Shown one piece after another: positions 6,415 through 14,081 of a stretch of 17,647 nt of DNA. Position 1 is the first letter of the stretch, and each line of letters opens with the position of its first letter. Origin of the DNA: Anaerolineales bacterium UBA6663 (lineage in GTDB: Bacteria; Chloroflexota; Anaerolineae; Anaerolineales; UBA6663); NCBI GenBank assembly GCA_002455335.1, contig DKKP01000319.1:871-18517 (forward strand), given 5' to 3'. A program made the translations under genes and the position numbers. A model generated the notes under the pieces. That model saw nothing but the letters and a program-made list of their open reading frames with translations. It did not search any database and was not told the origin of the DNA.

Positions 6415-7542
6415 ATGTTTGCGACCCAACTCTTCGCCGGCGAAAGCATCCGGCTAACTGCGCTCGAACCCGAGGCCGACGCGGCGATCATGGCCGGCTG
6501 GTACGCCAGCCGCGACTTCGCCCATCACGTCACGCGTGGGCCGGGCCGGCCGCTCAGCGTCGCCCAGATTCGCGCCAGGCTGGCGCGCGAGGCCCGCGAG
6601 TCGCGCGAGAAGCAGCGCCGCTTTGCGTTCGGCGTGCGGCTCAACGCCGACGATCGTCTGATCGGCGTCGTGGGCCTCGAAGACATCCTATGGAACCACG
6701 GCGAGGCGCGGCTCGTGTTGGCCATCGGCGCTGCGACCGATCGCAGGAAGGGCCACGGCGCAGCGGCGCTGGCCTTGATCCTGCGCTGGGCCTTTACCGA
6801 GCTCAACCTCTATCGCGTCTGGCTCGACGTCGGCGGCGACAATGCCGCGTCCGTCCGCTTCTTCGAGCGCCACGGCTTCGTCATCGAGATCCGACGCCGC
6901 GAGGCCCTGCTCCGCGCCGGCAAGCGCTTCGACGTCCTGCGCCTCAGCCTGCTCCTCGAGGAGTGGCGTGGCGAGCCCGTGCCTGTCGCGCCCGATCTTC
7001 CGCCGGCCCATGCACCGGCACCCTTCCCGGCTCGACCCCGCGTCAACCTGGTCGCCGTCGAGGCCGGGCCCGCAGCCGAGATCGAGCGGCGCTGGTGGGA
7101 CGACTCGGAGTTCGGGCGCCTGCAGGATTACGACATCTGGCGCCCGCGCTCTCAGGAACAGGCAGAGGAAGGACTCCGCGAGCAACTCGAGCCCGACAGC
7201 GGGAGCTATCCCTTCCATCTGCGGCTTGCCGACGACGGCCGGCTGATCGGCTTTGTCGGCCTGTGGGTCGACTGGCCCAACCGCGAGGCCTGGCTGGGTG
7301 TGGGCATTGGCGAGCGCGATTACTGGGGCCAGGGCTACGGGACCGAGGCCGTGCAACAGGCCTTGTCCTTCGCCTTCGACGAACTCGGCCTGCACCGCGT
7401 CACGCTCGACGTGCTCGCCGCCAACCCGCGCGCGCTGCGCGCCTACCAAAAGGCCGGCTTCGTCATCGAAGGCCGCATCCGCCGTCGCAACAACTACGGC
7501 GGCAAGCGGATCGACGACATCTGTATGGGGATAGTCAAGTAG
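6415..7542 (+). CDS. Two-domain GNAT acetyltransferase (RimJ/RimL-like)
   Basis: A 375-residue protein made of two GNAT domains of the Acetyltransf_3 type, joined by a Pro/Ala-rich linker at about 187-208. Such enzymes transfer acetyl from acetyl-CoA to an amine on a protein terminus or small molecule. The acetyl-CoA pyrophosphate-binding loop is RRKGHG (110-115) in domain 1 and YWGQGYGTEA (303-312) in domain 2. Each domain ends with the family pattern N-x2-A/S-x2-x-x-x-x-GF (ERHGFVIE and QKAGFVIEG). Both domains look intact, so both may be active. The ribosome site AAGGG comes from the upstream direct repeat. It lies between the ABC ATPase and its permease. Its stop codon falls inside the octamer repeat array. 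The acceptor is unknown. Confidence 0.9.
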   Translation: MFATQLFAGESIRLTALEPEADAAIMAGWYASRDFAHHVTRGPGRPLSVAQIRARLAREARESREKQRRFAFGVRLNADDRLIGVVGLEDILWNHGEARLVLAIGAATDRRKGHGAAALALILRWAFTELNLYRVWLDVGGDNAASVRFFERHGFVIEIRRREALLRAGKRFDVLRLSLLLEEWRGEPVPVAPDLPPAHAPAPFPARPRVNLVAVEAGPAAEIERRWWDDSEFGRLQDYDIWRPRSQEQAEEGLREQLEPDSGSYPFHLRLADDGRLIGFVGLWVDWPNREAWLGVGIGERDYWGQGYGTEAVQQALSFAFDELGLHRVTLDVLAANPRALRAYQKAGFVIEGRIRRRNNYGGKRIDDICMGIVK

Positions 7543-7680
7543 TCGGGTAGTCGGGTAGTCAGGTAGTCAAGTAGTCAGCTGGTCGACTACCCGACAAATC
7601 GACCAACCGACTACAAGACTACCCGACAACAAGACTACCGGACTACAAGACTACCCGACTAACCGACTGCAGGACTAAAC
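7531..7680 (+). repeat. Octamer repeat array that inverts orientation
   Basis: Six tandem copies of an 8-base unit GTAGTCNN (7531-7578) are followed by an octamer-sized junction and then twelve copies of a GACTACNN-type unit (7585-7680), the reverse complement of the first. The copies are imperfect but keep a strict 8-base period. The transcript could fold into a long hairpin in many registers. The first units encode the last codons and stop of the GNAT gene; the last ones carry the AGGA ribosome site of the permease. It resembles the short tandemly repeated repetitive sequences (STRR) known from cyanobacteria. Confidence 0.9.
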
Positions 7681-7683
7681 ACC

Positions 7684-8511
7684 ATGACCACCCTGATTCG
7701 CGAACTGAAGGCCAGTTATGCCTTCATCGAGCGCAACTACTTCATCGTCAAACGCTATTGGGCCTGGGAGCTGGTCTGGCTGGTGTACACGGTCGCCAAC
7801 AGCCTGAGCATCAGCTTCATCGGCGTCGGCGCCGGCCAGGTGAGCGGCGGCGAGGGGATCGATACCAAGTACCTGGTGCTTTATCTGGCGATCGGAACGC
7901 TCGTCTGGCGCTATCTCTCGGTGATCTTCTACTGGGTCACCGACGTGGTCGGCATGGAGCGCTGGGAGGGCACGATCGAGTACACGCTGATGGCGCCGAT
8001 CACGCGCCTGATGCACATGCTCGGTCAGACCGCCTTCGCCGTGCTCTACAGCCTGGTGCACACCGCCGTGGTGCTTGGCGTGACCGTGTTGTTCTTCGAT
8101 GTCTCGCTGAGCAACGCCAACCTCTTCGGCTTTCTGCTGCTGCTGATCGCCGGGAGCCTGTCGTTCATCGGCATCAGCATCTTCGGCGCGATCCTGCCAC
8201 TGCTCTTCCCGGAGCGCGGGGCGCAGATGACGCACCTGATCATCGCCGGGCTGCTGCTCGTCAGCGGCGTGTACTACCCGGTGACCGTGCTACCCGAATG
8301 GCTCCAGCCGGCCGCCTATCTCTCGCCCGCGACCTACGTGCTCGACGGCGCGCGCGAGACCCTGCTCAACGGCGCGCCTACCACGAGCCTGTGGCCCTTC
8401 ATCTGGCCGCTGCTGCTCATGGGCGCGATCGCGATCCCGGCCGGCCTGTGGGCCTTCCGCGAGGCCGAACGCTACGCCAAACGCACCGGGAAGTTGCATC
8501 GGAACGGATAA
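7684..8511 (+). CDS. ABC-2 type transporter permease
   Basis: A 275-residue integral membrane subunit with six hydrophobic segments at about 28-50, 65-87, 114-138, 146-172, 182-202 and 238-260. This is the six-helix ABC-2 topology, with a cytoplasmic N-terminal helix. The stretch VYYPVTVLPEWLQPAAYLSP between segments 5 and 6 is characteristic of ABC-2 exporters. It would pair with the ATPase at 5236-6072 to export a drug, lipid, peptide or polysaccharide. The start is chosen at the ATG nine bases after AGGA, which lies in the last unit of the repeat array. Separation of the two subunits by a GNAT gene and a small ORF is unusual and suggests that a gene was inserted between them. Confidence 0.92.
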   Translation: MTTLIRELKASYAFIERNYFIVKRYWAWELVWLVYTVANSLSISFIGVGAGQVSGGEGIDTKYLVLYLAIGTLVWRYLSVIFYWVTDVVGMERWEGTIEYTLMAPITRLMHMLGQTAFAVLYSLVHTAVVLGVTVLFFDVSLSNANLFGFLLLLIAGSLSFIGISIFGAILPLLFPERGAQMTHLIIAGLLLVSGVYYPVTVLPEWLQPAAYLSPATYVLDGARETLLNGAPTTSLWPFIWPLLLMGAIAIPAGLWAFREAERYAKRTGKLHRNG

Positions 8512-8513
8512 CG

Positions 8514-8595
8514 TATTTGCGAATTGCGATTGGTGATTTGCGATTGCCCTTCGGACATGGAGGACATCGCAAATCACCAATCACCAATCGCAAAT
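8514..8595 (+). repeat. STRR-like inverted repeat before the tandem-GNAT block
   Basis: A perfect 17-bp stem (8528-8544 with 8566-8582) encloses a 21-nt loop, and a further 8-bp pair (8514-8521 with 8588-8595) lies outside it. The arms are built of repeated words such as gattggtgatttgc, so other registers are possible. It fills almost the whole gap between the permease stop and the next ribosome site. No T-tract follows, arguing against a terminator. Confidence 0.75.
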
Positions 8596-8610
8596 CCTAG
8601 GAGTTTGCTT

Positions 8611-9603
8611 ATGTCCACCATAACCTTGCGGCCTTTCTTGGGCCCGAGCGACTATCAAACCATCACCGACCTGATTAACGCCGGGTTCGCGGCCGCCGAG
8701 TTCCCGGCCGTCGAGAGCCTGGGCGAAACCGAGAACACGTTCGCGCATCTCGAGAACTGCGATCCGGTCAGGGACGTGAGAATCGCCGAAGACGACGCCG
8801 GCAACCCGCTGGGCTATGCCCGCCTGTACTGGATCGATGACCAGGAGGGTCTGCGTCGGTACCAGTTGACGTTGAGCGTCGGGCTCGAGGCCGAACGCGG
8901 CGGCGTGACGGCGGCGTTGCTCGAGTGGGCCATCACGCACACCCGCGCCCGGATGAGCGAGAACCCGACCGAGCGCCCGACTGTGCTGCAGGCCTGGGTC
9001 ACGAACGAGGCGAAGCCCGCCGAACGCATGGCGCTGCTCAACGCCAATGGCTTCGAGCCAGTGCGCTACGGATACTTCATGGTGCGCGACCTGAACGAAC
9101 CGATCGAGATCCCGGATCTGCCCGCCGGTCTGTATGTGCGCCCGGTGACCCCGGAAGACGACCGCCCGATCTTCGACGCCCTGCACGAGGCCTTCCGCGA
9201 CCACTGGGGCTATGCGCCGCCGCCGGACTTCGACTCCGACTTCGACGAGTGGCGCAGCTGGCCGCTGCGCAACGCGGACCTGTATCAGGTGGCCTTCGCC
9301 CGCAACGGCGACGGCCAGGAACAGGTCGCGGGCATGGTCCTCAACTTCATCGCCGAAGAGGACAATCGCGTCTTCGGCCTGAACCGCGGCTGGGCTGACC
9401 CGATCTGCGTCCGTCGGCCATGGCGCAAGCAGGGCGTGGCCCGCGGATTGATCATGCGCAGCCTGCGTCTGCTCGCGGATCGTGGGTTGACCGAGGCCGC
9501 GCTGGGCGTCGACACGCAAAACCCGAACGGCGCGCTTCAGCTCTACGAGAGCTGCGGTTTTCGGGCCAACATGCGCTCGGTGACCATGAGGAAGACGATG
9601 TGA
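8611..9603 (+). CDS. Tandem-GNAT acetyltransferase (MshD-like architecture), copy 1
   Basis: A 330-residue protein with two GNAT folds. The N-terminal domain (about 1-165) lacks a clear acetyl-CoA loop and is probably structural. The C-terminal domain (about 172-330) has RRPWRKQGVARGL (268-280) as motif A and VDTQNPNGALQLYESCGF (300-317), the usual GNAT end pattern. The layout resembles mycothiol synthase MshD, but mycothiol production is not implied. The start at MSTITL is set by AGGAG seven bases upstream; earlier ATGs in frame lie in the repeat. It closely resembles the gene at 10535-11575 (shared EAFRDHWG, DPICVRRPWR and DTQNPNGALQLYESCGFR), so the two are paralogues. The next gene overlaps its stop by four bases. 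Confidence 0.9.
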   Translation: MSTITLRPFLGPSDYQTITDLINAGFAAAEFPAVESLGETENTFAHLENCDPVRDVRIAEDDAGNPLGYARLYWIDDQEGLRRYQLTLSVGLEAERGGVTAALLEWAITHTRARMSENPTERPTVLQAWVTNEAKPAERMALLNANGFEPVRYGYFMVRDLNEPIEIPDLPAGLYVRPVTPEDDRPIFDALHEAFRDHWGYAPPPDFDSDFDEWRSWPLRNADLYQVAFARNGDGQEQVAGMVLNFIAEEDNRVFGLNRGWADPICVRRPWRKQGVARGLIMRSLRLLADRGLTEAALGVDTQNPNGALQLYESCGFRANMRSVTMRKTM

Positions 9604-10535
9604 TCGCGCAACGGCCGTATCGAGACCTGGCGGATCTGCAGGCCATGCACGCGGTGCTGAGCGCCGGGGCTGCAGCGCGCACCAACGCCTTCTACGTCCA
9701 TCCCGGCGACTTGAGCTGGTGGTTGTTCTACACCACCGACGAGGCGCCGCTGTGCGATCGCATCTGGATCTGGGAGGACGAGGGCGAGGTCATCGGATGG
9801 ACGCTCTTCTCAGTCGACGAGGGCTTCGTCGACCTGTTCGTGAAGCCCGACTGGCTCGAGCACGAAGCCTATGCCGAGATGCACGCCCGGAGCGTGGCCG
9901 ACATGGAGCGACGCGTTCGGGCAGCCGGCGGGAAGCGCGTCGCGGTCATGTGGATCGACGAGGCTGACAGGGCCCGCCAGGCCCTGTTGCTCGCTCAGGG
10001 TTTCGCGCCCGCGGCCGGCGATCGCTTCGTGTGTATGGAGCAGTCGCTGGTCGAGCCGTTAGGTCAGGAGCCCTGGCCGGATGGTTGTACGTTGCGCGAG
10101 GTGTTCAGTGAGGTTGAGCTCGAGGCGCGGGCCCGGCCACAGGCGGCGGCGTTCAAGACGCGGCTCCCCTGGGAACAGTATCTGAAACGCTACCGAGGGT
10201 TGATGCAGTCGCCGGTATACGCGGGCGCGCATGACACAGGGCTCATGCTGGCCGACGGCACGTTCGCGGCGGTGACGATCTGGTGGGTCGACCCGATCAA
10301 CCAGATCGGGCATTTTGAGCCCGTTGCCACCCACCCCGATTTTCACCGCCGCGGTTATGGACGCGCGCTCCTGTACGCCTGTCTGCAGCGCATGCAGCAA
10401 CTGGGTCTGAGAAAGGCCACGGTGTGCGCCGCGGCCGAGAACGAGGGCAACATCGCCTTCTACAAGTCGTGCGGCTTCGACACCGAAGCGCACCTGGTGA
10501 GTTACGAGAAACAACTGGAGGCAGGGCCCGCCTGA
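9600..10535 (+). CDS. Tandem-GNAT acetyltransferase, divergent member
   Basis: A 311-residue protein starting at GTG, chosen because GTGA overlaps the upstream stop by four bases and GAGGAAG lies five bases before it. The N-terminal half (about 1-150) is a degenerate GNAT-like domain with no motif A. The C-terminal half has ATHPDFHRRGYGRALL (243-258), a clear acetyl-CoA loop, and ENEGNIAFYKSCGF (280-293). It lies between two closely related tandem GNATs but is only distantly similar to them. It is translationally coupled to both, so the three may be made in fixed ratio and could work together. The substrate is unknown. Confidence 0.88.
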   Translation: MIAQRPYRDLADLQAMHAVLSAGAAARTNAFYVHPGDLSWWLFYTTDEAPLCDRIWIWEDEGEVIGWTLFSVDEGFVDLFVKPDWLEHEAYAEMHARSVADMERRVRAAGGKRVAVMWIDEADRARQALLLAQGFAPAAGDRFVCMEQSLVEPLGQEPWPDGCTLREVFSEVELEARARPQAAAFKTRLPWEQYLKRYRGLMQSPVYAGAHDTGLMLADGTFAAVTIWWVDPINQIGHFEPVATHPDFHRRGYGRALLYACLQRMQQLGLRKATVCAAAENEGNIAFYKSCGFDTEAHLVSYEKQLEAGPA

Positions 10536-11575
10536 TGGGCTTTGTCGAGGCACTTACGATGAACGCCGACTCTTACCTACCACATGGATACACGGCCCGG
10601 ACTTTTCGGGGCCCGGACGATTACCCTGTCCTGGCGGATCTGCTCAACGCCAGCGAAGCGGCCAACAGCTCCGAGTACGTTACCTCAGTCGAAGACCTGG
10701 CCCACAACTACAGCCACGTCCAACGCTGTGACCTGCGAACGGATCTGCTGCTTGTGCACGATCCCGCCGGGGAGCCCGCCGCGTACACCCGTGTCTTCTG
10801 GGATCAGGAGCTCGATGGCCTGCGCCGGTACGGCTTCGTGTGCAACATCCTGCCCGAACACCGCGGTGTGCTGACGGCCGGGATGCTCGACTGGATCGAG
10901 ACGCGCATCCGCGCGATCGCGGCCGATCAAGGTTACGCCAGCGAGCGCGTCTATCAGACCTGGTGCGAGAACGAGGCCGGCATGGGCTGGATGATCGATC
11001 AACTAAGGGCGCGCGGCTATGCCGTGACGCGCTATGGCTACATGATGCTTCGCGACCTGGCGGAGCCGATCCCGGCCGATGACCTGCCGGACGGCTTCAA
11101 CACCCGACACTGTGAGAGAGCCGATCTGCGGGCGATCTGGGATGCGATGGATGAGGCCTTTCGCGACCATTGGGGCTTCCGCGAACAAACCGAAGCGGAC
11201 TTCGAACGCTGGTCGACGGAGCCCGAGCTCGATCCGACGCTCTGGCAGGTGGCCTGGGCCGGCGATGAGGTTGCGGGCATGGTCTTGAACTTCGTGCCAC
11301 GCGAGGAGAACGAAAGGCTCGGGCTCAGCCGTGGCTGGACCGACCCGATCTGTGTGCGTCGGCCGTGGCGACGCAAGGGCGTCGCGCGCGCCCTGATCCT
11401 GCGCAGCCTGCGCATGTTTCGCAAACTCGGATACAAAGAAGCTGCGCTGGGCGTCGACACCCAGAACCCGAACGGCGCGTTGCAGTTATACGAGAGTTGC
11501 GGCTTTCGCCCGTATCGGCGGAGCGTCACCTTGCGTCGCGCGCTGGTCCTGGAGCCGCAGCCGGAGGCCGCATGA
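10535..11575 (+). CDS. Tandem-GNAT acetyltransferase (MshD-like architecture), copy 2
   Basis: A 346-residue paralogue of the protein at 8611-9603. The catalytic domain is the C-terminal one: DPICVRRPWRRKGVARALIL (270-289) is motif A and DTQNPNGALQLYESCGFR (308-325) the terminal pattern. The N-terminal GNAT fold (about 18-175) seems to lack a working acetyl-CoA loop. The chosen ATG forms TGATG with the previous stop and has AGGG eight bases upstream. A second ATG at 10559 (MNADSYLP) also has a GAGG before it and matches the paralogue better, so the first eight residues are uncertain. The gene overlaps the phosphotransferase by four bases (ATGA). Confidence 0.9.
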   Translation: MGFVEALTMNADSYLPHGYTARTFRGPDDYPVLADLLNASEAANSSEYVTSVEDLAHNYSHVQRCDLRTDLLLVHDPAGEPAAYTRVFWDQELDGLRRYGFVCNILPEHRGVLTAGMLDWIETRIRAIAADQGYASERVYQTWCENEAGMGWMIDQLRARGYAVTRYGYMMLRDLAEPIPADDLPDGFNTRHCERADLRAIWDAMDEAFRDHWGFREQTEADFERWSTEPELDPTLWQVAWAGDEVAGMVLNFVPREENERLGLSRGWTDPICVRRPWRRKGVARALILRSLRMFRKLGYKEAALGVDTQNPNGALQLYESCGFRPYRRSVTLRRALVLEPQPEAA

Positions 11576-12504
11576 GCGCCAGGATCGGCAAGGCCCTGGC
11601 TCCGTATGGGTTGACAGATGCGCGCGTGCGGTTGCTGGCGCGGCACACCAACACCCTGTACCGCGTGGATACGGCCGACGGGCGTTACGTCTTCCGGGTC
11701 AGCGCCCCGAGCCTGCGGACCGAACGCGAAGTCGCGTCGGAGCTGTCGTGGCTGAACGCGCTGAGGCGCGACACCGACCTGGTCGTCCCTGAAGTTGTCG
11801 CGACTCGCTCCGGGCGCCGATTCGTGAGCGTCGGATCCGGCGCTGCGGCGGTGCCCGGCGTCTTGTTCAGGTGGATCGAAGGCCGCGTCGCCGGGGATCG
11901 GATCTCCCCGGCGCTCGCCCGTCAGGCCGGCGGCGTGTTGGCGCGATTGCAGGATCATCCCGATCGCTTCAAGCCGCGCGGCGCCTTCAGCACGACCCGG
12001 CTCGACCGGGCCTGGCCGTTTGGGGTTCCGCGGGCGCTTGAAAGCCAGGGCCGCGTTGCAGGCTGGCCGAAGGCGCGCCGGGCGCTAATCGGTGGGGCCG
12101 CGGCCCGCGTGCAGGCCTGGCTCGACGCGCTGTATGCCGATCCTGCAGGTCAGCGTTTCCTTCACCTGGATTTCCATCCCGGCAACTGGAAGCGCGCCGA
12201 CGGCGGACTGGCGGTGCTCGACTTCGACGACACACGTTGGGCGTACCCCGTGCAGGATCTGGGCATTGCCCTGTACTACCTGCTCGACGGCCCAGCCGAG
12301 CCTGTGTTGATGGGCGCGTTTCTCGACGGTTATGCGCGCGTCAGGCCCTCGTGCGTGCCCGATGCCGACGTGCTTCAGACGGCCATCATCGCGCGCCAGA
12401 TCGACCTGCTCAGCTATGTGCTGGCTCACGGCGTCCTGAAGGGCGCCGAGCTCACGCGCTGGCTGGCCGTCGTTGAAGGTCGATTGCGGAGGCTGACAAA
12501 ATGA
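11572..12504 (+). CDS. APH-like phosphotransferase
   Basis: A 310-residue kinase of the aminoglycoside phosphotransferase / choline kinase / homoserine kinase superfamily. The catalytic loop is FLHLDFHPGNW (197-206; Asp200 as base, Asn205 for metal), and the metal-binding segment is LAVLDFDDTRW (213-223). The beta-strand that usually carries the ATP lysine reads YVFRVSAP, with Arg42 in that place, which is frequent in this family. The start overlaps the upstream stop as ATGA, with GGAGG four bases before it. Family members phosphorylate antibiotics, choline, homoserine, sugars or protein residues, so resistance is only one option. Its position after three coupled acetyltransferases suggests a shared substrate or shared stress. 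Confidence 0.88.
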   Translation: MSARIGKALAPYGLTDARVRLLARHTNTLYRVDTADGRYVFRVSAPSLRTEREVASELSWLNALRRDTDLVVPEVVATRSGRRFVSVGSGAAAVPGVLFRWIEGRVAGDRISPALARQAGGVLARLQDHPDRFKPRGAFSTTRLDRAWPFGVPRALESQGRVAGWPKARRALIGGAAARVQAWLDALYADPAGQRFLHLDFHPGNWKRADGGLAVLDFDDTRWAYPVQDLGIALYYLLDGPAEPVLMGAFLDGYARVRPSCVPDADVLQTAIIARQIDLLSYVLAHGVLKGAELTRWLAVVEGRLRRLTK

Positions 12505-12510
12505 GGAGGG

Positions 12511-12557
12511 GTCGATGCATATGCGGCGCGGCAGTGCCGCGCCGCATACGCATCGAC
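12511..12557 (+). repeat. 47-bp near-perfect palindrome upstream of rtcB
   Basis: Two 23-base arms flank a single central base (12534) with one mismatch, at 12519 against 12549. It begins seven bases after the phosphotransferase stop and ends just before the AAGGA ribosome site of rtcB. In plus-strand RNA the mismatch is A/C and not a wobble. No T-tract follows, so it is not a standard terminator. A hairpin abutting the ribosome site could control rtcB translation, or the site may bind a dimeric protein. Confidence 0.78.
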
Positions 12558-12568
12558 CGAAGGACGAT

Positions 12569-13999
12569 ATGGGAATCATCAGCGGAAAAATCCTGCAACT
12601 GAACGGTTGGCCGGAGGGCCCGATCATCCGTATCGCCAAGGACGCAGCCGATGCGCTCTGGCGCGCCGGCCTCGACCGCGATCAGGCGCTCGAGCGGCTG
12701 ACGGCTGTGCGGGTCAACCCCGCGGCTTATCTCGGCGACCCCGACCTCGGCGCGCTGGCGCAGGCGTGGATCGAACTGCAGGCGTGCGTCGAAGATGACG
12801 AGCCCGTGGCGCTGCGCGAGTCGCCCCTGCCCTATCGCATCTGGGGGCGCGAGTTCATCGACGTCGGCGCCCTGGCGCAGATGGACAACGCCATGCGGCT
12901 GCCCGTCGCCGTGGCCGGAGCGCTCATGCCCGACGCCCACGTCGGCTACGGTTTGCCGATCGGCGGCGTGCTCGCCACCGAGGGCGCCGTGATCCCGTAC
13001 GCGGTCGGCGTCGACATCGCCTGTCGCATGCGCCTTTCGCTGTACGACGTCAGCCCGATCGTGCTCGAGCAGCGCCCAAACGATTACGCGCAGGCCATCC
13101 TGACGCAGACGCGCTTCGGCGCCGGCGAAGCCTTCAAAGGCAAGGATCGACGCGAACACGCCGTGCTCGACGATCCCGATTGGAGCGCGACCGGGCTGCT
13201 GCGCCGTCTGCGCGACACAGCAATCGGCCAACTCGGCACGTCGGGCGGCGGCAATCACTTCGTCGAGTGGGGCACGTTCGAGCTACGCGACGACGATGAC
13301 GCGCTTGGCCTCAAGGCCGGCACGTACCTGGCGCTGCTCTCGCACAGCGGCTCACGCGGCGTCGGCTACCAGATCGCCGACGCCTACTCGAAGCTCGCCA
13401 TGCGCCTGCAACCAGAGCTCGACCCGGCGGTCAAGCACCTGGCCTGGCTCGACATCGACGGCCAGGAGGGCCAGGAATACTGGGGGGCCATGAACCTGGC
13501 CGGCCGGTTCGCGTCGGCCAACCACGCCGTCATCCATCGCGCCGTGGCCCAGGCGGCCGGCCTCACGGAAGCCGCGTCGGTGGAGAACCATCACAACTTC
13601 GCCTGGCGCGAGCAGCTGCCCGATGGCCGCACGGTCTTCGTCCACCGCAAGGGCGCGACTCCGGCCGGCCCCGGCGTGCTTGGCGTGATCCCGGGGAGCA
13701 TGGCCGACCCCGGTTATGTGGTGCGCGGCAACGGCCTACCGGAGGGCCTGAACTCGGCCTCGCACGGCGCCGGGCGACAGCTCAGCCGCAAGAAGGCCAT
13801 CGCCACGATCAGCAAGCGCGAGCGCGACGCCTATCTGGCCGAGCGCGGCGTGCGCCTGCTCGGCGGCGGTCTCGACGAGAGCCCGCAGGCCTACAAGCGC
13901 ATCGAGGACGTCATCGCCGCGCAATGCGATCTCGTCTCGATCGTGGGCAAGTTCACGCCCCGTATCGTGCGCATGGCCGACGACGGAAAAGACTGGTGA
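12569..13999 (+). CDS. rtcB: RNA ligase RtcB (RNA 3'-phosphate ligase)
   Basis: A 476-residue GTP- and metal-dependent ligase that joins RNA 2',3'-cyclic-phosphate or 3'-phosphate ends to 5'-OH ends. Metal-binding and catalytic segments are all present: GVDIACRM (Asp149, Cys152), GTSGGGNHF (Asn229, His230), HSGSRG (His259), ENHHNFAWRE (His341/342) and ASHGAGRQLSRKKA, whose His399 is the guanylylated histidine. PDAHVGYGLPIGGV near 121-134 is also typical. It is longer than E. coli RtcB (408) and close to archaeal lengths. The start is at MGIISGK after AAGGA; an earlier in-frame ATG lies within the palindrome. No archease, RtcA or PrfH gene is nearby. In a resistance-like operon it may repair tRNA or rRNA cut by toxins. 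Confidence 0.96.
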   Translation: MGIISGKILQLNGWPEGPIIRIAKDAADALWRAGLDRDQALERLTAVRVNPAAYLGDPDLGALAQAWIELQACVEDDEPVALRESPLPYRIWGREFIDVGALAQMDNAMRLPVAVAGALMPDAHVGYGLPIGGVLATEGAVIPYAVGVDIACRMRLSLYDVSPIVLEQRPNDYAQAILTQTRFGAGEAFKGKDRREHAVLDDPDWSATGLLRRLRDTAIGQLGTSGGGNHFVEWGTFELRDDDDALGLKAGTYLALLSHSGSRGVGYQIADAYSKLAMRLQPELDPAVKHLAWLDIDGQEGQEYWGAMNLAGRFASANHAVIHRAVAQAAGLTEAASVENHHNFAWREQLPDGRTVFVHRKGATPAGPGVLGVIPGSMADPGYVVRGNGLPEGLNSASHGAGRQLSRKKAIATISKRERDAYLAERGVRLLGGGLDESPQAYKRIEDVIAAQCDLVSIVGKFTPRIVRMADDGKDW

Positions 14000-14009
14000 T
14001 TGGATTGCC

Positions 14010-14059
14010 GATTTCTGATTGCTGATTGCTGATTGAATGTCAATCAGCAATCAGAAATC
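14010..14059 (+). repeat. STRR-like inverted repeat after rtcB
   Basis: A perfect 19-bp pair (14010-14028 with 14041-14059) competes with a tighter hairpin of 14 bp and a 5-nt loop (14022-14035 with 14041-14054). Words of the gattgctgatt type repeat in the arms, and a further partial copy continues to about 14072. It occupies the gap between rtcB and the next GNAT and belongs to the same style as 8514-8595. Confidence 0.8.
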
Positions 14060-14081
14060 AACAATCAGCAATGCTCCGAAC

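Noticed and set aside
7531..7680. CRISPR-like array
   Set aside because: Units are 8 bases with no spacers of 30 or more bases and no cas genes nearby, so it is a simple tandem repeat.
12515..12568. Earlier ATG for rtcB within the palindrome
   Set aside because: It adds residues encoded by the hairpin and outside the RtcB family; AAGGA before 12569 and the MGIISGK opening fit better.
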